DNA of 64,000 bases, taken from positions 930,001-994,000 of the forward strand of contig NZ_CP106879.1 of the NCBI RefSeq assembly GCF_025677645.1. The letters are read 5' to 3'. Within the stretch, counting starts at the first letter, position 1. Each line of letters opens with the position of its first letter. The notes under the pieces were generated by a model, which was not told the DNA's origin, made no database searches, and saw only the letters and a program-made list of their open reading frames with translations. The position numbers were made by a program, and so were the translations under genes. Source of the DNA: Curtobacterium poinsettiae (GTDB lineage: Bacteria; Actinomycetota; Actinomycetes; Actinomycetales; Microbacteriaceae). Shown piece after piece: positions 59,610 to 64,000 of the stretch.

Positions 59610-60350
59610 TCAGGCGGCGCCAGCCGCCCGCCGCGCCTGCGCGACGGCACTCCGCACACCGAGCGACCAGCCCGGTCCGTGGCCGGGCAGCACGTGCTTC
59701 GCCTCGGTGTCCGCGAGCCGGTCCAGCGACGCGACCGCCGTGTCGACGTCGGACGTCGCCGCCGGTGCCACGATCCGGGGTCCGATCCCGCCCGTGTACG
59801 GGTCGAAGGTGACGAGCGCATCCCCGGCGATCACGGCGTCGCGGTCGGCGAAGTGCAGTGCCACGTGCCCGTCGGTGTGCCCCGGGGTCTCGATGATCCA
59901 CGGGTTGCCCGGCACGTCGGCGCGGTTCTCCAGCGGTTCGGTGTCCGTGATGCCGTCGCCGGTGACCGCTCCGGCCAGGAGCATCCTGCCCAGCGGGCGC
60001 AGACCGCCCGGGTGGAGCGCGACGAACCCGGCACGGTTCGTCTGCGGCCGGTACGAGTACGGGTGCGCGGCGAGGTGCCGGTCGCCCGGGTGGACGAACA
60101 CCGGCGTGCCCCAGTCGCGGTGCATCCGTGCGGCGGTACCGACGTGGTCGAAGTGCCCGTGCGTGAGCAGGAGCCCCTCGACCTGGTCGGGCGTGTACCC
60201 GAGGTCGTGCACGGCGAGCTGCAGGTGCGGCCACGCGGCGGGCAACCCCGCATCGACGACGAGCAACCGATCGCCGGTTTCGACGAGGTAGGTGTTGGTG
60301 TGTGCGATCTCGAGGCGGTGGATCCCCTCGGCGGCGTCCCGGAAGAGCAT
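59610..60350 (-). CDS. MBL-fold metallo-hydrolase
   Basis: A 246-residue metallo-beta-lactamase-fold enzyme. The zinc motif THGHFDH is complete (His64, His66, Asp68, His69), followed by ETPGHTDGHVALHF, GDALVTFD and LPGHGP. It probably hydrolyses a thioester or similar bond. The ATG at 60350 is preferred to the GTG at 60359 because TACCGT ends exactly seven bases before it. Confidence 0.9.
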   Translation of the reverse strand: MLFRDAAEGIHRLEIAHTNTYLVETGDRLLVVDAGLPAAWPHLQLAVHDLGYTPDQVEGLLLTHGHFDHVGTAARMHRDWGTPVFVHPGDRHLAAHPYSYRPQTNRAGFVALHPGGLRPLGRMLLAGAVTGDGITDTEPLENRADVPGNPWIIETPGHTDGHVALHFADRDAVIAGDALVTFDPYTGGIGPRIVAPAATSDVDTAVASLDRLADTEAKHVLPGHGPGWSLGVRSAVAQARRAAGAA

Positions 60351-60357
60351 GTGCGGC

Positions 60358-60363
60358 ACGGTA
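60358..60363 (-). promoter_or_regulatory. -10 box of MBL gene, leaderless
   Basis: TACCGT on the minus strand ends seven bases before the ATG at 60350. Confidence 0.5.
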
Positions 60364-60413
60364 GACGCGGCCTGCTGGGCACGATCCCGGGTGGGACGTG
60401 TACGAAATGGGGA

Positions 60414-60944
60414 ATGGCCAAGGACAGTCTGCCCGAGCTCGAACTCGCCAACGTGCGCACCCGCGAAGGCATCACGGACACCGTGACGGAGCTGAAGCGA
60501 CGCGCGGACCTGCCCGCCCGCACCCGTCTCGCGGTCGCCAAGACGAAGCAGCGGTGGCACCGGGACCCCACACCCCTGGTGGCGATGGGCATCACCGGGC
60601 TGACCGGTGTCGCGGCGATCGTCCTCGGCATCGCGCTGCGGAACCGCCCCGCCGGGCACCTGGCCGCGCCGCCGGCGAACTCGGCGTTCACCGCGCTGCT
60701 GCCGTTCGGTGCGCGCGGCGACGCCCCCTCGGCGAAGGAGCAGGCCCAGGCAGGCCGGAAGGGCCGGAAGGCGCGGGCCAAGGCGGCCGAGGAAGCCCTC
60801 GAGCAGGACCCGGCGCACAAGGCGCGCGTGAAGCAGCAGGTCGGCATCGCGGCAGTGCAGCGACGGGCGAACAAGAACCGCAAGCAGGCGGTCAAGCGGT
60901 CGAAGCAGGCCGCGAAGCGGGCGAACACGGCGCGGAAGGGCTGA
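60414..60944 (+). CDS. Small membrane protein with Lys/Ala-rich tail
   Basis: A 176-residue protein that I cannot assign. It has an acidic/basic N-terminal helix region (LELANVRTREGITDTVTELK), one membrane segment near residues 53-72 (GITGLTGVAAIVLGIALRN), and a long, highly basic Lys/Arg/Ala/Gln-rich C-terminal region that may form a coiled coil or bind nucleic acid or membranes. It is four bases upstream of the BrkB gene and co-transcribed with it. Confidence 0.65.
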   Translation: MAKDSLPELELANVRTREGITDTVTELKRRADLPARTRLAVAKTKQRWHRDPTPLVAMGITGLTGVAAIVLGIALRNRPAGHLAAPPANSAFTALLPFGARGDAPSAKEQAQAGRKGRKARAKAAEEALEQDPAHKARVKQQVGIAAVQRRANKNRKQAVKRSKQAAKRANTARKG

Positions 60945-60948
60945 GACG

Positions 60949-61980
60949 ATGACCGACGCACAGCAGAAGCCGGATCCGGACGACGCCCGGAAGCCGGACA
61001 ACCCCACCGACCTCAAGAAGCCGACGCTCGTCTACACGCTGAAGAAGACGCTGCGCGAGTTCACGAGTGACCAGTGCACGGATCTCGCCGCGAGCCTGAC
61101 GTACTACTCGGTGCTCGCGCTGTTCCCCGGGCTGCTGGCGGTCGTGTCGATCCTCGGGCTGGTGTCCGACCCGAAGAAGACGATCGACACACTGCTCGAC
61201 ATCATCGGCAACATCGGGTCGCAGCAGGTCGTCGAACTGATCCGGGATCCGGTCGAGGGGCTCGTCCGCTCGCCCGCTGCTCCCATCACGTTCATCGTCG
61301 GCATCGTCGGTGCGCTCTGGTCGGCCTCCGGCTACGTCGGCGCCTTCGGTCGCGCGATGAACCGGATCTACAACGTCCGCGAGGGCCGCCCGATCTGGAA
61401 GCTCCGCCCGACCATGCTCGGCGTGACCGTCACCACGGTCGTCCTGCTCGTGGTCGGTCTGCTGGTGCTGGTGAGCGCGCCGCTCGCCCGCAGCTTCGGC
61501 GACGTCATCGGCCTCGGCGACGTGGCCGTCACCGTCCTGTCGATCGTGCAGTGGCCGATCCTGCTCGTCATCGCGATCATCGTCGTCGCCGTGCTCTACT
61601 ACTGGTCGCCGAACGTCAAGCAGCCGAAGTTCACCTGGGTCAGCGGCGGGTCGATCCTCGCGCTCCTCATCTGGATCATCGCGAGCGTCGGCTTCGGGTT
61701 CTACGTCGGGAACTTCTCGAACTACAACGCCACGTACGGCTCGCTCGGTGGGGTCATCGTGTTCCTGCTCTGGATCTGGATCACGAACAACGCCCTGCTC
61801 TTCGGTGCCGAGTTCGACGCCGAGATCGAGCGGGGTCGCGAGCTGCAGGCCGGCATCCGCGCGGAGGAGGACATCCAGCTCCCCGAGCGCGACACCCGCC
61901 AGATCGAGAAGCAGGACGAGAAGCGTGCGCAGGACGTGCTGGAGGGCATCCGCATCCGCCAGGGCGTCGACAACGACTGA
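60949..61980 (+). CDS. YihY/BrkB-family membrane protein
   Basis: A 343-residue protein with about six helices. TDLAASLTYYSVLALFPGLL near the start and YGSLGGVIVFLLWIWITNNA near the end are the YihY/BrkB hallmarks; a charged Glu/Arg-rich C-terminus follows. Function is not settled in the family. AAGGG precedes the ATG, and the preceding gene ends four bases before. Confidence 0.9.
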   Translation: MTDAQQKPDPDDARKPDNPTDLKKPTLVYTLKKTLREFTSDQCTDLAASLTYYSVLALFPGLLAVVSILGLVSDPKKTIDTLLDIIGNIGSQQVVELIRDPVEGLVRSPAAPITFIVGIVGALWSASGYVGAFGRAMNRIYNVREGRPIWKLRPTMLGVTVTTVVLLVVGLLVLVSAPLARSFGDVIGLGDVAVTVLSIVQWPILLVIAIIVVAVLYYWSPNVKQPKFTWVSGGSILALLIWIIASVGFGFYVGNFSNYNATYGSLGGVIVFLLWIWITNNALLFGAEFDAEIERGRELQAGIRAEEDIQLPERDTRQIEKQDEKRAQDVLEGIRIRQGVDND

Positions 61981-62004
61981 CGGTCGGTCCCCGGGTCGGG
62001 GCGC

Positions 62005-62010
62005 TACCGT
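62005..62010 (+). promoter_or_regulatory. -10 box of VTT gene, leaderless
   Basis: TACCGT ends six bases before the GTG at 62017. Confidence 0.5.
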
Positions 62011-62016
62011 GCGAGC

Positions 62017-62508
62017 GTGCCGTCCTTCCTCGAGGGGCTCCCGTTCCGGTGGCTCGTCCTCGCGCTCTTCCTGGTCGTGTTCTGCCGCGCGCAGGCCACG
62101 TACTGGGTCGCGCGGCTCGCGGTGGCGGGTGCGTCCCGCTCGCGGTGGGGTGGCTGGTTGCGCTCGCCAGCCGTCCGTCGCGGTTCGGCGTTGCTCGACC
62201 GCTGGGGCCTGCCCGTCGTGACGGTGAGCTTCGTCGTGGTCGGCCTGCAGACGGTGATGAACGCCGCAGCCGGGCTGGCACGGGTCGCCTGGTGGCGGTA
62301 CACGATCGCGATGGTGCCGGGGTGCGTGGCGTGGGCGCTCCTGTACGCGACCGTCGGGCTCGCGGTGTTCTGGGCCGTCGTCGCGGCGCTCGCCGGCTCG
62401 CCGTGGGGCATCGCGGCGCTCGTGGGTTTCGTGGTCACCGCCGGTGTCGCGCTGACGGTGCTGCGTCGTCGCCGCGACCGCACAGGAGGCCCATCCCGGC
62501 TTCCGTAG
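62017..62508 (+). CDS. DedA/VTT-domain membrane protein
   Basis: A 163-residue membrane protein, shorter than typical DedA proteins (~200). The segment VVGLQTVMNAAAGLARVAWW followed by PGCVAWALLYATVG resembles the VTT/SNARE-associated domain, but the usual R...R/E motif is only partly evident. It might act in lipid flipping, which is inference. GTG start is supported by a -10 box six bases away. Confidence 0.7.
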   Translation: MPSFLEGLPFRWLVLALFLVVFCRAQATYWVARLAVAGASRSRWGGWLRSPAVRRGSALLDRWGLPVVTVSFVVVGLQTVMNAAAGLARVAWWRYTIAMVPGCVAWALLYATVGLAVFWAVVAALAGSPWGIAALVGFVVTAGVALTVLRRRRDRTGGPSRLP

Positions 62509-62511
62509 GCT
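62506..62511 (+). promoter_or_regulatory. -10 box of SDR gene, leaderless
   Basis: TAGGCT ends seven bases before the GTG at 62519, overlapping the stop codon of the VTT gene. Confidence 0.5.
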
Positions 62512-62518
62512 GGCCCAC

Positions 62519-63214
62519 GTGACGACAGAACCGCTCCAGAACCGTCCGGTCGCCCTGGTGACCGGAGCCACCCGCGGCATCGGCCGTGCGATCGCCGCCG
62601 ACCTCGGCCGCACGCATCACGTGCTCGTCGGCGGCCGGTCCGCCGACGCAGTGGACTCCATCGTCCAGGAGCTGCCGAGTGCTGCGCCGTTCGTCGGTGA
62701 CCTCGGCGCGGGCGAGGTCCCGGCGCTGCCCGAGCGGCTCGACGTGCTCGTGCACTCGGCCGGCGTCGAGCAGGGCACCACCGTCGCCGAGACCCCGCGT
62801 GCCGTGTGGGAGCAGGTCTTCGCGACGAACGTGTTCGCGGTCGCCGAGCTCACCCGGGCGGCGCTGCCGGCACTGCGGGTGGCGCGAGGCATCGTCGTAC
62901 CGATCAACAGCGGGTCCGGGTTCCACTCCGGCCCCGGCGGTGGCGTGTACGCGGCGTCGAAGTTCGCGCTGCGGGCCTTCGCCGACGCCCTGCGTGAGGA
63001 GGAACGGGCGAACGGCGTCCGGGTGTCGAGCGTGCACCCGGGCCGCACCGACTCGGACATGCAGCGGCAGCTCGTGGCGAAGCTCGGGGAGTCCTACGAC
63101 ACCGACTACTACCTGGCGCCGGAGGACGTCGCCGCCGCGGTCCGCACCGTCGTCGACCTGCCCGAGCGCGGCACGGTCGAGTCGCTCGCGATCCGACCGA
63201 CCCGACGGCGCTGA
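62519..63214 (+). CDS. Short-chain dehydrogenase/reductase
   Basis: A 231-residue classical SDR. The cofactor motif is TGATRGIGRAIAADLGR, the NAG-type region VLVHSAGVEQ, the catalytic Ser lies in INSGSGFHSGPGG, and YAASKFALRAFADAL gives Tyr and Lys. It is slightly shorter than the usual 250. Substrate unknown. It is convergent with the ABC-F gene, seven bases away. Confidence 0.92.
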   Translation: MTTEPLQNRPVALVTGATRGIGRAIAADLGRTHHVLVGGRSADAVDSIVQELPSAAPFVGDLGAGEVPALPERLDVLVHSAGVEQGTTVAETPRAVWEQVFATNVFAVAELTRAALPALRVARGIVVPINSGSGFHSGPGGGVYAASKFALRAFADALREEERANGVRVSSVHPGRTDSDMQRQLVAKLGESYDTDYYLAPEDVAAAVRTVVDLPERGTVESLAIRPTRRR

Positions 63215-63221
63215 CCGCGGG

Positions 63222-64000
63222 TTACGTCAGCTCGATGCGCGCGTCGAGCTCCAGCCGCTCCAGGAACGTCGCGTCGTGGCTCACCACGACGAGTGCTCCT
63301 CGGTAGGCCCGCAGCGCGTCGACGAGCTGGTCGACGCTCGTCAGGTCGAGGTCGTTCGTCGGTTCGTCGAGCACGAGCAGCTGCGGCGGCGGGTCGGCGA
63401 GCACCAGGGCCGCCAGCGCCACCCGGAACCGCTCCCCGCCGGACAGGTCCCCGGCCGGGCGGTCGACGGTGTCCCCGCGCACCAGGAACTTCGCCAGCCG
63501 GTTGCGGACTTCGGCGACGGGGACGTGCGGGGCGTCCCGGCGCACGTTGTCGAGCACCGTGGCGGTGTCGTCCAGGCTGTCCTTCCGTTGCGGCAGGTAC
63601 GCGATCCGGTCGACGTGGGCGACGGCCGTGGTCTCGGGCAGCGGGTGCTCCCGGGCCGCGGGGTCGCCGACCAGCTGTTCGAGCAGGGTGGACTTGCCGA
63701 CGCCGTTGTCCCCGGTGACGGCGATCCGTTCCGGCCCCTGCACGATCACGTCCCGTCCACGCACCGTGACGGTCGCGATCCGCCGTGACGCCGGCACGTC
63801 CGGGTCGGGCAGGGTGACGTGGATCGACTCGTCGTCCCGCAGGCGGAGCTCGGCCTCGCGCTTGGCGGCGAGCGCGGCGGCTTCGTCGTCCGCGTACCCG
63901 ACGCGCAGTCGGCCGGCGGTCTCCTGTGCTTTCTTCCGCTGCTCGTTCGCCAGGATCTTCGGCATCGAGCGGCCCGCCTTCGCACCGGCCTTCGCACGAC
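63222..64000 (-). CDS. ABC-F family ATPase, C-terminal part
   Basis: The last ~259 residues of an ABC-F protein; the rest lies beyond the right edge. The linker region is basic (RAKAGAKAGRSMPKILANEQ), and the second ATPase domain has Walker A GDNGVGKST, signature LSGGERFRVALA and Walker B LLVLDEPTNDLD. ABC-F proteins act on ribosomes and some protect them from antibiotics. The frame stays open through the window edge. Confidence 0.93.
   Translation of the reverse strand, partial: RAKAGAKAGRSMPKILANEQRKKAQETAGRLRVGYADDEAAALAAKREAELRLRDDESIHVTLPDPDVPASRRIATVTVRGRDVIVQGPERIAVTGDNGVGKSTLLEQLVGDPAAREHPLPETTAVAHVDRIAYLPQRKDSLDDTATVLDNVRRDAPHVPVAEVRNRLAKFLVRGDTVDRPAGDLSGGERFRVALAALVLADPPPQLLVLDEPTNDLDLTSVDQLVDALRAYRGALVVVSHDATFLERLELDARIELT

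Overview
The window is G+C-rich DNA with almost exclusively G/C third codon positions, many GTG starts, 1-4 base gene overlaps and actinobacterial gene sets: a Zur-controlled zinc ABC operon, a DasR-like GntR regulator with a split PTS, zinc-free ribosomal proteins L28/L33/S14, and a complete C50 carotenoid operon. The lycopene elongase and heterodimeric cyclase genes, together with the overall gene content, point to a Microbacteriaceae member, most likely Curtobacterium or a close relative. This is chromosomal DNA. I see no phage genes, transposases, CRISPR arrays or plasmid functions.

Layout. 1-6.3 kb: partial CDF metal exporter, DUF4166 plus TIGR01777 epimerase, a DMT exporter divergent from a LysR regulator, and an operon for a secreted protein and an L,D-transpeptidase. 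6.4-13.7 kb: LMW phosphatase plus purB, a 4-TM membrane protein, hisC, and the E1-alpha/E1-beta/E2 genes of a 2-oxoacid dehydrogenase complex. 13.9-17.5 kb: acetyltransferase, GntR regulator and sugar PTS domains encoded as three genes (IIA and IIB on one strand, IIC on the other). 17.6-20.8 kb: Zur box, znuA-znuC-znuB-zur. 20.8-26.9 kb: hydrolase, rpmB-rpmG-rpsN, HU, a CopD/CtaG fusion and a PIF1/RecD-like helicase. 27-35 kb: DUF4383 protein, PAP2 phosphatase, LLM oxidoreductase, paired SMR exporters with a divergent TetR-type regulator, and a three-gene UPF0718/TIGR03943/secreted-protein operon. 35-45 kb: alcohol dehydrogenase, glycerate kinase, MSOX-like oxidase, tRNA-Gly, two linked unknown genes, a second CopD/CtaG fusion, a double GNAT, dcd, and an MNT-HEPN module. 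45-52 kb: multiple-monosaccharide ABC transporter with its LacI regulator, then corA with a structured leader. 52-58 kb: idi divergent from crtE-crtB-crtI-crtYe-crtYf-crtEb. 58-64 kb: Gfo/Idh oxidoreductase, MBL hydrolase, small membrane proteins, BrkB, an SDR and a partial ABC-F ATPase.

Regulation is unusually readable. About fifteen genes have a TAnnnT box ending 6-7 bases before the start codon, which indicates leaderless transcripts and fixes several starts. Operators can be seen for the DasR-like regulator (two sites), Zur, the LacI regulator (two sites), the SMR/TetR pair and the MNT-HEPN module. Intergenic spaces carry several families of palindromic elements, including five copies of a GGGAGGCCC-type palindrome and a covarying 67-base hairpin element.

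The most unusual items are a 20-codon proline-containing upstream ORF inside a structured corA leader, an MNT antitoxin fused to an XRE domain and paired with a HEPN protein that has lost the catalytic Arg/His of its RX4HxY motif, a 17-base tandem array carrying the L,D-transpeptidase stop codon, and a palindromic repeat that encodes the C-terminus of an SMR exporter.
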